In this document: piece after piece, positions 1 to 12,438 of the stretch
Position numbering within the stretch: position 1 is the stretch's first letter
How the letters are laid out: every line of letters starts with the position of its first letter
Assembly: GCF_029784135.1 (NCBI RefSeq)
Contig: NC_073746.1
Coordinates: forward strand, 158,151,108-158,215,107
DNA: 64,000 nt
Direction: 5' to 3'
Source of the DNA: Toxorhynchites rutilus septentrionalis
Taxonomy: Eukaryota; Arthropoda; Insecta; Diptera; Culicidae
The notes under the pieces: generated by a model
Database searches by the model: none
What the model was told of the DNA's origin: nothing
What the model saw: the letters and a program-made list of their open reading frames with translations, nothing else
Translations under genes and position numbers: made by a program

Positions 1-1
1 A

Positions 2-421
2 AATTTCCGAAACAGAGGTGTATCTTTTCAGATCTGTCATAATCTGTACGACCCTCAAGGCTTTACCATTAGGTTTGGGCCGGAAAAAAACAACCCAAGG
101 ACCAGCGTCAGGCGCATCGTCCGGATAAACCCTGACACGGGGAGCGGAAACAATAGGAGAGGAATTCGAGGACAAGGTTTGAGTGGGGACAGTAACATCA
201 GAGGGGGGAAGGGATGTCGATGATTGGGTGGAAGTATTGGAGGAATCAGGGGAAAGGTTTGCAATCTTTTTTTTGGAGGGGGGCTTGGTAGTGTGAGTTG
301 ACTCGTCCCCAGAAGAAGAATCTTCGGGCATAGGAGTCCGTTTAAGGGACTTACTACACCCTGCTTGAGCAAGCGAGGGGGAGTCTGAAATGTCCATGTC
401 TAGACCCCCACCCTCCTCCAT
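2..421 (-). CDS. Gag-like ORF1 of a Jockey-clade non-LTR retrotransposon, N-terminal part
   Basis: An open frame of 140 codons starts at the ATG on the minus strand at 421 and runs off the window edge. It opens with an acidic, Ser/Thr/Pro-rich segment (MEEGGGLDMDISDS), followed by a basic patch and then a globular start containing GPWVVFFRPKPNGK and YTSVSEI. That order, low-complexity N-terminus followed by a GPxVVFFRPK-type strand, is what I know from ORF1 RNA-binding proteins of Jockey-type elements in mosquitoes. ORF1 normally packages the element RNA before reverse transcription. The zinc knuckles that would identify it firmly would lie outside the window. No stop interrupts the visible part, so this copy may be intact. 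Family assignment is from recall of the motif, not from a search. Confidence 0.7.
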   Translation of the reverse strand, partial: MEEGGGLDMDISDSPSLAQAGCSKSLKRTPMPEDSSSGDESTHTTKPPSKKKIANLSPDSSNTSTQSSTSLPPSDVTVPTQTLSSNSSPIVSAPRVRVYPDDAPDAGPWVVFFRPKPNGKALRVVQIMTDLKRYTSVSEI

Positions 422-830
422 TCTTAGAACGAACGATTATTATCTTTACAATTTTTTTATCTCACTTGTAAAAAAAAAAAAACTTAAATAAAATAAAAAT
501 AATCACATAAATTTGTTGTTCCGATATGCGCTCTGTTACCCTATTAAGGGAGACACAAAAGTCACGCGCTACGGAGACAACACAATAGCAGAAGTTATTG
601 TTGTACTCAACTGATTGTTGTTATTGTTGTCAACCACGTGTTGACGATGCCGTTATGGTTATTGATCCACTACAGACGCCGATCCAGACCACTGCAGAGG
701 CGCTGCTTCCTCGGTTCTGGCTGCTTTGGGCACTTTGGGCACTAATTCACCACAGAACACACGAGAAAAAAAAACCAACTCGTTGGGGAGAAGAGAAAAA
801 AAAAACTTCGAGAACAATGCTTGAGGAGTG
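422..830 (-). other. 5' untranslated region of the Jockey-type element (approximate limits)
   Basis: The segment directly upstream of ORF1 is A/T-rich with CAA/TTG microrepeats and has no long frame. A short element (CAGTGGTCTGG on the minus strand, near 690) looks like part of an internal-promoter type leader. The outer border is uncertain: no clear target duplication was found. Positions 831-1035 show nothing I can assign. Confidence 0.4.
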
Positions 831-1035
831 ATGAATAGCACATCCAGCTCCATCAAGTTGTTAGCGAGGAATGATGTCGCAGTATTCATTGTTTTCGTTT
901 CGTTTCTTTTCGTACACGGAAAGAAATTATTCATCCCAAAACATTTCTTCGTAGAATACTTTTTCACAGAAACGAACTTGAAATTTAGTTCGCATTTCAA
1001 AAATTGCACGAACTAAGAGGCTATAAGTTCATGCA

Positions 1036-1496
1036 CCAAAATATATATTTTTATTAAGGCTCATATGGCGTCAGCCTAACGGGGCCGGGAGTTCAATATT
1101 TTGACAATGTTTGCTTACAACTATGTTAGTAATATGTAACCGATTACTCGCGGTTGGCTCGAGGTTAGTATTACAAGTGTTCTCATAATTGGGATGTTGC
1201 AGTCTTCAGTGCTCTGTACGTGTGCCCGACATGGAATACTTCCTAACGGGATGCAGCTGACCGTTAATCAGCAACGACCCCCTAGTCTGCACCCCATATC
1301 TAGCGTGGTGCGTCTTTTTCGACTCGAGGAATCCAGGATAGAATGATTACTAGCCGGCGCAATCATCAGCTCGTGTAGAATTGTCATGAGCGGTACAACC
1401 TTTGGCTTTTGTTGAATCATCAGTGGACTGCACAACCTTCGGCCCGTGTATCTGTAAAGAGTGTGTGTATGTAAAAGGTAAAGTTTCTAGATCGTT
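1036..1496 (-). mobile_element. 5'-truncated copy (3' end only) of the I-like element also present at 15070-17360
   Basis: This stretch matches 15070-15530 along its whole length at roughly nine bases in ten, in the same orientation. The 15070 copy shows that the segment is the 3' end of an I-like element lying on the minus strand. Homology starts at a shared CCAAAATATATATTTTTA and stops near AGATCG at 1496. No coding sequence beyond the extreme C-terminal or 3' region is retained. It is a dead, short insertion. Confidence 0.8.
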
Positions 1497-1942
1497 CATG
1501 CACATTTTGCAAGTCTGATTAAATAATCCTTGGTTTCGTTCAAAGAAAATATTCTCTGAATAGAAAGTAGCTTTCTATTTTTTTGCGTGCATGTTGGCAA
1601 TTAAAGTCTGGGGAGCCGACTGCATAGCGGGCGACGTCGTACAAATGCTGACCAAAAAAATAAATACCCAAAAATTAGTTTAGATGCAACCTTCAGCGGC
1701 ACACAGCAGAACCAGCAGAGAAATTTCAGCGGTTAAAACACACCATTAATTTCTCGATGTTATCACAAACTGAATGAAGGAAAAAACTAAAAGCTACACT
1801 TACTCTGCACTACATGTGCTATGTGTGCATGCGATTGCATCATCCTTTCTTCTCCTCTTCTCCGCTCGTTTTATAGCCCGGGTCGCGATCGTCGCGAACA
1901 AGCAGTATTGACCATTTGTATTCAAAGATCCAGTCAAAATTG
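1497..1942. other. No feature recognised
   Basis: AT-rich sequence without a convincing reading frame, RNA gene or terminal repeats. It may hold old repeat sequence that I cannot name. Confidence 0.4.
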
Positions 1943-1985
1943 TTGCTCCCGTGGTCGAGTCGTTAGCGTCACGCCTAACATGTCA
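1943..1985 (+). repeat. Remnant of a Feilai-type SINE head
   Basis: About 40 bases resemble the start of the SINE at 5351, including a diverged A box (GTGGTCGAGTCGTTAGCGTC). The B box and the body are missing. It is probably a decayed fragment. Confidence 0.4.
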
Positions 1986-4320
1986 CTGCATAATAATTAA
2001 ATTTTAGTACTTGTTCAAATAGCTAATAATAGCGAATGTTACATGAATTCAATATATAAATTGATGCGTGCACTAAAGAATGATATCAAATGTGAAAAAC
2101 TCTCATATCATTCGATGTTTATTTTGTTCAGAACAGAAAAAGAGGTTTATTTTATTTGCCCAATATTTTTGATGAAGCACCCATTGTCATGAAAGGAAAG
2201 CATTTTTTCCATGTCAACATACCAACACACCACGCGTTGAGTGGTGGTGGTGTGGTGTCCGATTCGCTTCTTCTACTCTACGCACTGCCGGTGCTTGAGG
2301 TGAAAATGCAAGAGAAACTGTACACCATGTTCGAACATCATGTGAAACATTGGGATTAAACATCGTATGTCCAAACATACCACGAATACAAACATGTCAC
2401 ATTTTCTAACATAGGTACGAAAAAATCATGTTTGTACTCAAACACAAAACTGTGAACAGCAGCGTGGACATGTTTATTCCGGACGCAGTGTTTTTTGTGA
2501 AACATGGAAGACTGCCCCACACAATATGCAAAAATTAAAATGCAATTAATTTCATTCATTGTTATCAAACTTACTGTTTCGCTGCATCAAATTGTTCTTC
2601 TTCCTTAGACGAACAGAACTTTACTGCATAATACACGAGAGTTTGTTGAATCAGCGGAAAAAAAACCTTAAAACCACGATCGAAAAACTCAAATTTTCTG
2701 CCAATCAACGTGCTTGATGTGTTCATGCTACCGTTTTCCTACACCTGTTAATTTTTACCAAAGTTTTTTTACGTTAGGTACGTAGGGTTCAACAATAGAA
2801 GGAGATGACATTATAAAAAATCCAAGTTGAACCGTACTTCTTGAGATAAATTGGTAGTCCAAATCACCCCGTATATTCAACTCACCCCGTGTTACCCTAC
2901 TAGTGTCGCACAGCGGTCAAAGTTTGAGTTTTTTGAAAACCGAAAAGGAAATCGGGGTTTTCGAAAAAAAAAATTTGATGCCAAATGTCTTCAAACGTCG
3001 ATATCTATTGTCATTTCGAAAAAAAACAATTTTTTTGTCAAAAATCGACACTTTGGAACTCAGTCGTTTTTCGGAATACGAGACAAAACGTATGGTTTAG
3101 GGTGCCAATGAAAATCGTCATACCGAGTTTTCATACGGGACTCCCTGCGGAATGTTGATTCGCACGATAAAATGCCCTCTGCAAAATATTGCCTCATACG
3201 GACTTGATTTACTGTTGTCGCAGATCTTAAAATTTAGGTTTGCTGAAAAAAGATTAAGTTTTCATTTTTTTGGGGCCAATAAACAAAATGTACATGGTCG
3301 GTTTTTTAAATTCGATAATAATTTTTTTTCCATACCTTCTTTGTCACTCAGGCTAAGTCCCAGAAGATCGATCTTCGGTCAATTTTTTCTCGAGATGACA
3401 TCAAATCTCGACGTTTTATGCATTTTTAAGTCATTTGGCATCGAAAAAATTACGATTTTGCAAATTTCCTTTTCTCCCCCCTTGGATGATTTTCTAGGAT
3501 CAAAAAATCAAAACTTTGAGCACTCATGTCATGTCCGATTGAGCTGAAATTTTGCACAGGTCATTTTTTTGAGCCAATACACAAAATGTACATGGTCATA
3601 GGGGCAAAAGAGCACACCGTACGGGGCAAAAGTGCACACTTAATCAATTGAACTTCTGAGATAACTTGTGAAAAAAATGAATGCTTTATTATTACCAGCG
3701 GGAGAAGCATCATCACTAAAGTGTGTAGGCACCATCCAATGGAGAGAAGGTTTTATGGGTGGAGAAGGGTGGGTGTTATGGTCGAACATGATTTTGTTAT
3801 GTGCTGATTACAAGAAATATGATAACGGGCCATCCATATACCACGTTGAAATTTTTGGGAGGGAGGTGACTGACAATATAAGAGATTTGAAAATGTCCAA
3901 CATTTTAAACAGAAGTATTTTTATTAACAAATCAAGTTTATAAATACATAATTCACCTGATTTATTTGAAACTCATTGTTGAAGAAAAACAATATAAATT
4001 TAAAGTTCATTGTGAAAACATAAAGATAAACGAGACATAACCGTTATCGAATTGAGCGCATGTTGCATGCGCATGTCTACTGTAGAATGAAGGTTTCCTT
4101 GATAATGTAGTTTCGAACTTTAGAGTTATTTTGGGTTACTAAATCGTCATCTACAAAATTGAAAAAAATAGATCAAAACAACGCAAAACTGTTCTTACCT
4201 CAATCCCTGTTTGCCACTTTTTTGAAATATATCTTGTTTATATGTGTGAGATGCTGGTGTAATGATATGTCAAACGAATACACTGCTGCCGGCCAGTAAA
4301 ATTGACATGAAATTCGTTTA
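1986..4320. other. AT-rich region with short direct repeats, no gene recognised
   Basis: The small open frames here lack any recognisable motif, and their composition follows the local AT bias. Two direct repeats of about 37 bases are present at 3261-3300 and 3561-3597, sharing CAAAATGTACATGGTC, with a period of about 300 bases. A motif GGGGCAAAAGNGCACAC occurs twice near 3602-3643. These suggest an old, unnamed repetitive element rather than coding DNA. Confidence 0.4.
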
Positions 4321-4322
4321 TA

Positions 4323-4835
4323 CAGTAAAACCTGTTTTTGTGCGATTTTCTGTTCTTGTGCGGTTTTTTTTGTGCGGTATATGAAAAGAAGTACATTTGA
4401 CGAAGTTATCGTCCATTTAGTTTTTTTCGACGGTTTAAATGCATTTCAGTACGAAAAAAGCATATTTTCGTTTCAATTATCCACTTCTGCAATCATTCCC
4501 CTCCTCTTGTCAAATGCTCTAAGTTTTTCTAAGTTGTTGCATCACATGATTTCTAACAGCAACACGTTTCAACATGCAACTAAAAGCACAAAACAGCCAC
4601 GCGCAACCGAAAAGGCAAACTGTCCCATCGCAAAGCAGGGAAACAAAAGGAAATTGAACAGTGAACGGCGTGGATTTGAGTTATTTTGTTGGGGGTAACT
4701 TTTTTATGCGGTCCTTATCTACCGCACAAAAAAAGTTTTTTTCAAAATGTGTACCGAACTCGATTTTTTAAGGGTGAAGTTTTGCACAATTTTTTTATGC
4801 GGTCCCTATCCCCCGCATAAAAAAAGGTTTGCCTG
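4323..4835. mobile_element. MITE with terminal inverted repeats and TA duplication
   Basis: The left end reads CAGTAAAACCTGTTTTTGTG and the inverted right end reads CAGGCAAACCTTTTTTTATG, a good match over about 20 bases. Both ends are flanked by TA (4321-4322 and 4836-4837). The inside has no transposase frame. Known Tc1/mariner/pogo-group elements duplicate TA and often end in CAG, so a deletion derivative of that group is the natural reading. Subterminal copies of TGCGGT-type motifs repeat inside both ends. Confidence 0.65.
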
Positions 4836-5037
4836 TATGCCATAACGAAAAGTTCCTCAATGTAAGACGGCATTTTTTAAATTTTAACTTTACTAGGCTA
4901 TCTTCAGTGACGAAAAAAGTTAATTTGGATGGCCCTGAGGTTTCTGCGAGCAGTGGCGTGATTTACGGAAGGAGGAACAGTATTTTTAATTTTATTGAAA
5001 TGAGTTTTATAGTAACTGGACAGCTGAAACGATCAAA

Positions 5038-5343
5038 CAGTACAACCTCGATTATCCGCGAAATAGTCGGGCAAGATCATCGCGTATAACGAAAATCGCG
5101 GATAACGCAATAAAGGACTAAAATGAGGTAAAAACACGAAAAAAAGATATTTTAGCATGAAAACTATGTTTTATCAAAACAGAAATTATTGAACTATCCA
5201 TCTGCAAGGTCGTGTACACCAGTGATCAGATAATGCGAAAGTCATGATCAAAACAAAAGAGCATGACGCTACTTCTCACTGACAAATTTCGGGAAGGTTT
5301 ATAGAATTACTAGGGAACTCGCTTTCACGGATAATCTGCACCG
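5038..5343. mobile_element. Possible pogo-like MITE, decayed
   Basis: The left end reads CAGTACAACCTCGATTATCC, which resembles pogo/Tigger-type termini, followed by internal GCGGATAACG motifs. The right end shows only a partial inverted match (CACGGATAATC near 5323-5335). No intact TA duplication is visible. The SINE at 5351 begins directly after it. Confidence 0.35.
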
Positions 5344-5350
5344 CACCCGT

Positions 5351-5621
5351 GCACCCGTGGCCGAGTGGTTAGCGTCTCACATTATCATGCCGGGTGTTTG
5401 GGTTCGATTCCCGTTCTGGCCGGGGGATTTTTCGTCAGAGAAATTCCTTCGACTTGCACTGTGGTCACGTGTATTCTAGAGCATGCCCCTCGGAATACAT
5501 TCAAGGCGTGTTATTTGGCTTAAGAAATCTCAACTAAGTATTGATAAATGACGCTAGTTGATGCATACGTTGAGACGGCAAAAGTTTCCAGCTGGAACTA
5601 ACGCCATTCAAGAAGAAGAAG
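5351..5621 (+). repeat. tRNA-derived SINE, Feilai type
   Basis: The head has a pol III A box (GTGGCCGAGTGGTT, 5357-5370) and a perfect B box (GGTTCGATTCC, 5401-5411) with tRNA-like spacing. It is followed by a tRNA-unrelated body and an AAG-repeat tail (5611-5621). The body sequence fits my memory of the Feilai family of Aedes mosquitoes. It has no coding capacity and depends on a LINE for mobility. The internal boxes would act as the promoter. Confidence 0.8.
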
Positions 5622-5865
5622 ACAATGCAAATAAATGAGGAGGTGAAGTTAAAAAAAACTCTTAACTTTCTCCTTCTTCCTTGCTCCTTCGGTTATTGCG
5701 CGTCAGTGCAAACACTGTTTCAAAGGCACAAATTTTGTCAATTAGTATAATTTACAAACTGAGGAATCAAAAGTCTATAATATGAAAACAAATCATGATA
5801 ATCGGCGCACATCAAAAATAGTTAAAAAACATAAAAACAATTTTTTTGCACTCCAGTCTGTTATA

Positions 5866-6517
5866 TACCGTTCTGAATCATATTTCGGACAACATCATAT
5901 TTTGGACACTTCGTTCTAATATCTTGAAATGCTTCATATACTGATGATATCACTATAAAATTAATATCACAATTGCTTCTTTAGAGTAATTCCTTGGTTT
6001 CCCTATCACTTCATTTGAGAATTACATTTGAATTATTACATAGTAGGAAAAAATTCAACAGCACTACTCATTTTCGTTTGTGTTTGACGTTTGTTTAGCG
6101 TGAGCACGTAGAATTTACCCGTTCATAAATATTCAAATTTCTCCCGTGTTCCATCAATTCTCACCATCGTTAACAGTTTACTGTGATTGCATAGTAAGTG
6201 TTTTGCAGTTGACTATAAAATATAATCAAGTGTAATGTAGTTTTCATCCAAAAAATTACGAAATAAAGTGTCCGAAATTTGAATTCAATCTGTCCGAAAT
6301 TTGATTTAGAAGTTTGATTCATATTCGCTTCATTTGAAAAGCATTTTATTCGATGATTTTATTATGTTTTCAATCAAATATGTACCAAAGTAGAAAGATT
6401 AAAGGCATATTGAACTAATTCATTAAAAATATCTACCAAATAATACCTGTGCATAAAGTTTAGATCTGTTTTCTGCATCATATGCCTTAAGTGTCCGAAA
6501 TCTGATTCGGAACGGTA
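5866..6517. mobile_element. MITE with 26-bp terminal inverted repeats and TA duplication
   Basis: The left terminus (5866-5891) begins TACCGTTCTGAATCAT. The inverse of the right terminus (6492-6517) begins TACCGTTCCGAATCAG. The two agree at 24 of 26 positions. TA flanks both ends (5864-5865 and 6518-6519). The motif TGTCCGAAAT recurs internally near 6270-6302, which suggests extra transposase-binding sites or a satellite-like interior. There is no transposase frame, so it is non-autonomous. Confidence 0.7.
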
Positions 6518-6519
6518 TA

Positions 6520-9429
6520 CGAAAAATACCTCATACTTAGGTTATTCTGACTGGAAATAGTCTCATACCGAATACTAGGAAGAAGCTGAAATCTATGCAT
6601 TTCGCTAAAGGAAGCTAAATGCTATGACATTTCGAACAGAAGCAGTTATAACATTTCTGTTCAATCAAAGAGAGCAACAGAAATTCAGATAAATATAATC
6701 ATCATTAATGTTTAACTTATAATTTTCGTGACAGAGATTAAAAACGTCTACCCACTATGAGAGAGATATGTCACTATAAACTTATTTCAACGATTGAACA
6801 ATTTCACCTATTTGAATAAAAATATTGCTAAGTCTGTTTCTCGTATTTATTTTAGCATCAATGGCACGACCATAATATCACTTAACTTGAACGATTTATC
6901 TCGTGATTGTGCCTTTAACGTTACGTCACGTTGGCAGTGGTATGAGTGACAAGTATCAGCGTCAAAGTTGTTCCGACATAGATTACGCGTCGAATATTGT
7001 TCAAAACGTGTTTTCGAAACATTGAAACGTTCGAGAAAACGTCAACTATTAAAAAGTCATGTGATTTATAATTTTGATGTGCACTCTTTTGAAAAGACCA
7101 GGCTATTTTTCGGTCGCAGGCAACCCACTTCTCGTCACAATCGTTCACATGTTTGGTCCATCGTTAATACATCACTCGCTTTTCACGGTTCCATTTTGCG
7201 ATAATCGGTTTCCGAAAATCAATTAAAATTTTTGCTTACAGGTGTTCACTTTTCGTACCTGGTGCTTTGCTGGGCACATCACAATGGCTCAGCTGGGCTG
7301 TGTAAGTGTAGCAGGATTTAGCCAAACGACTGAGAAGAAATACGAAGCCCTCCAGCGTAGAAAATTGTAATTTTCGTCGTCTTTCTCTTCGATGCTCGCT
7401 TGCTGAGCAGTGCAGATTTCTTTGCGATCGACCACCTGAACGAGAGTCCTTCATTGATATTGGTTGCACACAGGGGAGAACATTTTCAAAAATTTCAATG
7501 CTCCTTCTCTCTAATCCTGGGTTTGTACAGACAATTTCAGTGTTATTTTTCGCTTCAGTGATGTTTTCGTTTGCTACACGCCGAGTGAAAATAATATCAT
7601 CTCATTCTGCTTATGCTCGGCTGTTCCCGTTCATTCTCTTATTTAGCTAAATAAACTTGCTACTGCTATTTTTGCCTCATCCCATCGTGGTGGAATTCCG
7701 TGTGACAGCATCCTACGGAACTGCTGTTTTAGGTAATCCTTGGGAAAATAAATAAATCGATTCGGCTTACAAATAATGAGAAAAGATAGTTCTACAACCT
7801 CTTGAGCAAATATTAACTGGTTCTCATTGTTATCTTTTCACCGGGTCCCGAGTCGAATAAGGGAGTGTTATTTTTTTACGCTACCACGGATGGTTGGTTT
7901 GACACAGTACTCGAGTTTGATCAATGAGTTTAACTGGAATAACAATCTTCTATTTTGACATCTGGATACGGGGACCGCTTATTTTATGCTGGATGCTCAG
8001 TTTTTTTTGTGCATGCGAATAAGTCAATATTGTTAAAAGCCGCAAGAGATTATTTTCCACTATCAACGATTGTAGATGGTAGGTTAATGAAATTTGCGAT
8101 CCGATTCCGTCAACGTCGGACGTTTTCACGATTTTAAACTATTGATAAATTCTATCAAAAAGATAAACTGATTGAGATCAGTTTGGTTTGGAAATCATGG
8201 AGAAGATGGGAATGGAATTGATTCTCCGTTATTTTTCAAATATTTCTTATTCATTAGAAAGCACTGGCTATTACGTGCTTCAACCATTAAAACTTTGATA
8301 CTGTTGGCACATCAACGTCCAACTAAAAATGCACGCTCCCTCGAGTGCATAATCTTTCGCAAACTATTTTAAAATGTTACCAACCTTCGCCGCATGCCCA
8401 CTCAAAAATCCGTAGCATGCACACGGTTTCATTACGAAACCATCCTTGCAGTGGAGTGGCATAATAAACTCATAAAATATTCATGTCAACGGCAGCAGCG
8501 CAATTCTAAGCTCTGAAAATATTTTCATCCCCGCAAGGATATGATCTCACTTGAAAATGTAACTGAAGCTGGAGCACCCGGGCTACACAATCGCAATGTG
8601 TGCTTATGGAGGGCGCTTACTCGTCTCCCGCATGATTCATGCATGATACGAATTACACAGCGAGAGAGCAAAAGTCCTTGCGAGCTATGGCTTCCAGAAT
8701 AAGTGCCGAAGCTGCCGGACGCAATATCGCATGATACACCCGCAAAACGCGCTCGCTCGATGGTCACGCGGTGGTCGGAGGAGTTGCAAATCCTTTTTCG
8801 TCACCCATGTGTGTGAGCCCCAACTAGGTCCGAGACTGGGAAGTTCCCTGCCTGGAATTAGGAGCAAAAAAAAAAAATAAGAGCACAAAAAAACGAGAAA
8901 AACAGCCACAAGGTATCAGAGCATATGCAAACAAATATATCTGCATCGTTATTGCCTCTGGGGAAGGGTAGAGCTGCTCTGTGGTATCGTCATACCGTTT
9001 GCGATATGACCGGCTTACGGATCACGGCAGCGATGATAGAGACGACAACGATGATGATGTTTTTATTTACACTAAATCTCCGGAATTCTTAGAAGTGACA
9101 ACACACAAACCATCCTTTGGCACTTTCGACTCCGACACTCAACAACCAACGAATGCCGCGCCTTCTGGCCTGGGACCGGATGTGGGGGTAATGACGTGGA
9201 TAGTGTTATTTCCACCCGAGAACTCTGCAACATTTAATTAGTTGGAAGCGTTTGCATTGTAAGCGAAGAAAGCATCGTTAAATACGGGCATATCTTGAAA
9301 TTGAGCTTGTTTTGAATCCTTAGCTCATGATGGATTTCGCGCCAACTCGTCGAAGGGGTTGGCAGCATTTTCTCAGAGTTAATGCAAGCTTGATAGATGT
9401 GGAGATATTGAGTAATTAAAAATATTTGA
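6520..9429. other. No gene or element recognised
   Basis: All reading frames are short and without known motifs. The 7200-7480 and 8520-8900 parts are less AT-rich and could include exon or promoter DNA, but I see no splice-compatible conserved protein. Nothing is called. Confidence 0.4.
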
Positions 9430-9705
9430 AGGGCATGGCTAAGTAAGGGAGTAAAAGGTTTCGAGATAAAAATTTCAAAAAATACTGAATGTGCATCTTT
9501 CCACGGTGTATGAAAAAAAATTATCAAAAAAAAAAATTTAATCAAAAATTTAAATACTAAATAAAATATTGGAATTTTGATTTTTTTTTTGATTTAGAGA
9601 TTCAGTACTACTCTAATTCAGAATTTAAATGTGTTCCCATGGCTTTTATAGCCATGCGTTTTTTTAAAGTTTTTTTTTCAGTGTTGTGCGGTACAAAATT
9701 TTTTT
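9430..9705 (+). repeat. Old repeat flanking the Jockey-like element, left copy
   Basis: This segment aligns loosely with 14610-14905. Shared landmarks in the same order are an AAAAATACTG...GTACATCTT-like stretch, GATTCAGTACTACTCTA versus GATTCAGTACCACTCTA, and GTNGTNCGGTACAAAAT near the end. The two direct copies bracket the element at 9840-14590. They may be ancient interspersed copies or a long pre-existing repeat interrupted by the insertion. Confidence 0.45.
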
Positions 9706-12235
9706 TTTTATATCTCCAAAGAGTCTGGCTGGGTAAGGGAGTAAAAAGTCCCCCAAACCAAATCACCTGCCGTATGGAAAACATTGTATAGGGTACTTAT
9801 TTTGTAATTTTGTAATTTTGGCAGTAGTACCATATATTCAAGTATTTGAATTGCGCATCTATTTTTCTGCCTGAAGTTTCTTCGGATTGCAGCAGTGCAC
9901 GCATCGCTAATGATCAACTGAGCCCAACTCACACGACATTCCCGTCAGTTTGGATACCGCAACATACACAAATAGGACCATTTGAAACGCCACATCTGAA
10001 ATTGAGTTCCATCATGCGAAACGTCAGCAATAAAAGCCAATTCATCTTCGATCAACCTTCACCGGGATGCACCTGCGAAAGCCGTAAGGAAGACCCCACC
10101 CCACCCGAAACAGTTGCGCCACCCACCGATAGCAATCGCACAACACGTAACTCAGTCGTACTATGTCATCAGAGTCATCCCGGCCCTGTTTTCGTGGAAA
10201 GGGAAAGGGTTTTCCTAAATCCACTCGCAGGCAAGTACTTGAATTGTTCTTCCGCTCTCCGGCCTGAAGTTTTTTCGGATTTCAGTTGCCCTGGACATGT
10301 TGAAACGAATGGCGCATTGCCTATTGAATCAGCTCTAATTTTCAACACAATTAATACGTCAACCAATCGCTTTCTATCGGTGTATTATCAAAATGTCAGG
10401 GGACTGCGTACCAAAACGAACGAGCTTCGACTTATGCTTTCCAGTTGCGATTACGACATTCTTGTGTTGACAGAAACATGGCTTCGACTTGACATCGTTG
10501 ATAGGGAACTGTCATCAGACTATCTTATCTTCAGATGCGATCGAAGTGAATCTACAAGCGAATTATCAAGAGGTGGCGGAGTGCTTATTGCCGTCAAGAT
10601 GACCCATCAATGCAGCGCAATCCCTGCGGACAATTGTGATCAGCTCGAACAAACAATTATCCGTATCAAGTTAGCAAACCGCTCACTCTATGTTGTCGGA
10701 ATATACCTCAGGCCATCGTCATGTGCAGACAAATATATTTCGCACACAAATGCAATCCAGGACCTATACGACAACGCAACAAACGCTGATATTGTTCTAG
10801 CATTAGGCGACTACAACTTACCAGACCTTCATTGGAAATTTGACGATGATATAAACGGATATCTACCCGTGAACGCATCACGCAACAGAGCAAGAGATTT
10901 TGCTAATCGAATCAATGTCCGCTATAAGTCTTGTTCAGACGAATGGACTACGAAACGTGAATGGAAGACTGCTTGACTTAGCGTACGTCAACATTCCTGA
11001 TTATGTCGAGAATTTTAGCCCCCCACTTCCACTCCTAAGATTAGACTAAGACCACAAGCCGTTCATTCAAAGACTCGACACTCAGTTTACTGTGCCAAGT
11101 TACAGTGACGCTCCGGCGGAAGCCACGGACTTTGATTTTAGGAGATGCGACATCAGCTTGCTGAAAAATGAACTTTCGACAATTGACTGGGCACAACGCA
11201 TGAGCTGTACTTCATTGGATGAAACTGTGGCTGCTTTCTATGCTACGCTACATAACGTTTTCGCTAAACTTGTGCCACGCCGCAAAAATTACACTTCCAT
11301 TGTTACTCGTAAACCTTGGTGGACGCCAGAGCTCCGTCACTTGCGCAACAAGCTTCGTAAATCCCGCAACCGATTCTTTAGAGCCAGATCTGAAGAAAAT
11401 AGCAATGCCGTACGACTAATCGAAAGTGAATATAATGTTCTCCTGAGGACAACATATGCAGCGTACGTAGATAGACTTCAAGCAGGTTTGAAGCTGAACC
11501 CGTCGTCATTTTGGGCTTTCGTTAGATCTCAAAAATCGTCGAAACGCATTCCATGCAATGTAGAATACGAAGGACGCAGAGCAAGCACAGCCAAGGAAGC
11601 TGCAAATCTGTTTGCTGAATTCTTCAAAAGTGTTTTCCGCATCACCTCTCCTGTATCCAATTCGGAAACAAGTAGTCTTACACCTTTACATGATGTGCAC
11701 CTACCACATTTTCGTTTTTCTGCCAGAGACGTTTTTGAAGCGCTGAACGACCTGGACCCCTCCAAAGGACTCGGTGTGGATGGATTGGCGCCGTTCATTG
11801 TCAAGAGGTGTGCAGCCGAACTGGTTGCACCTATAGTGTTAATTTTTAATCGCTCATTAGCCGAGTGTACGTTCTCGTCGATGTGGAAAACTGCAAAGAT
11901 GGTTCCAATCCACAAAGCAGGAAGCATAAATATCGTTGAAAACTATCGTGGAATATCTTTATTCTATATGTAAACGATCTCGCCCACCATCCGTCATCGA
12001 GAAAATTATTCTTCGCAGACGATCTGAAAGTCTTCAGGGTGATTACATCAGTCCTGGATTGTGAATATTTGCAAACTGACATAGATCGACTTTTGTTGTG
12101 GTGCAATGAAAACGGTATGAACGTGAATATCAAGAAATGCAAATTAATCTCTTTCACCCGCTGCCAAACTGCTGTTGAATTCAGTTACCATATCGATTCG
12201 GCAGCTCTTGATCGGGTCAATTCCATACATGACCT

Positions 12236-12292
12236 TTTTAGAGATGAACCAGTCTTTGGCTGAAAATCTCTTTAATAAAGAAAGAAAAAAAA
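12236..12292 (+). mobile_element. 57-bp 5'-truncated retro-insertion with 11-bp target duplication
   Basis: The insert ends in AATAAAGAAAGAAAAAAAA and is flanked by perfect copies of ATACATGACCT (12225-12235 and 12293-12303). It lies within the ORF2 of the host element. Poly(A) plus a long target duplication is the signature of target-primed reverse transcription. The insert is probably the extreme 3' end of a LINE or SINE. Family not identified. Confidence 0.8.
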
Positions 12293-12438
12293 ATACATGA
12301 CCTGGGGGTGTAATAATGGACAGTAAGCTGAGATTCAGTGAACATGTTGTGGTAACTGCAGCCAAGGCTTTCTCTGAACTGGGATTCATCCGTCGCCATA
12401 CAGCATTCATCACAGATGTATGTGCTCTCAAATCACTA

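Noticed and set aside
659..1009. 116-codon minus-strand frame
   Set aside because: Falls in the Jockey 5' UTR and flanking DNA, low complexity, no known motif.
5351..5425. Functional tRNA gene
   Set aside because: A and B boxes are tRNA-like but the acceptor stem does not close and a SINE body with AAG tail follows.
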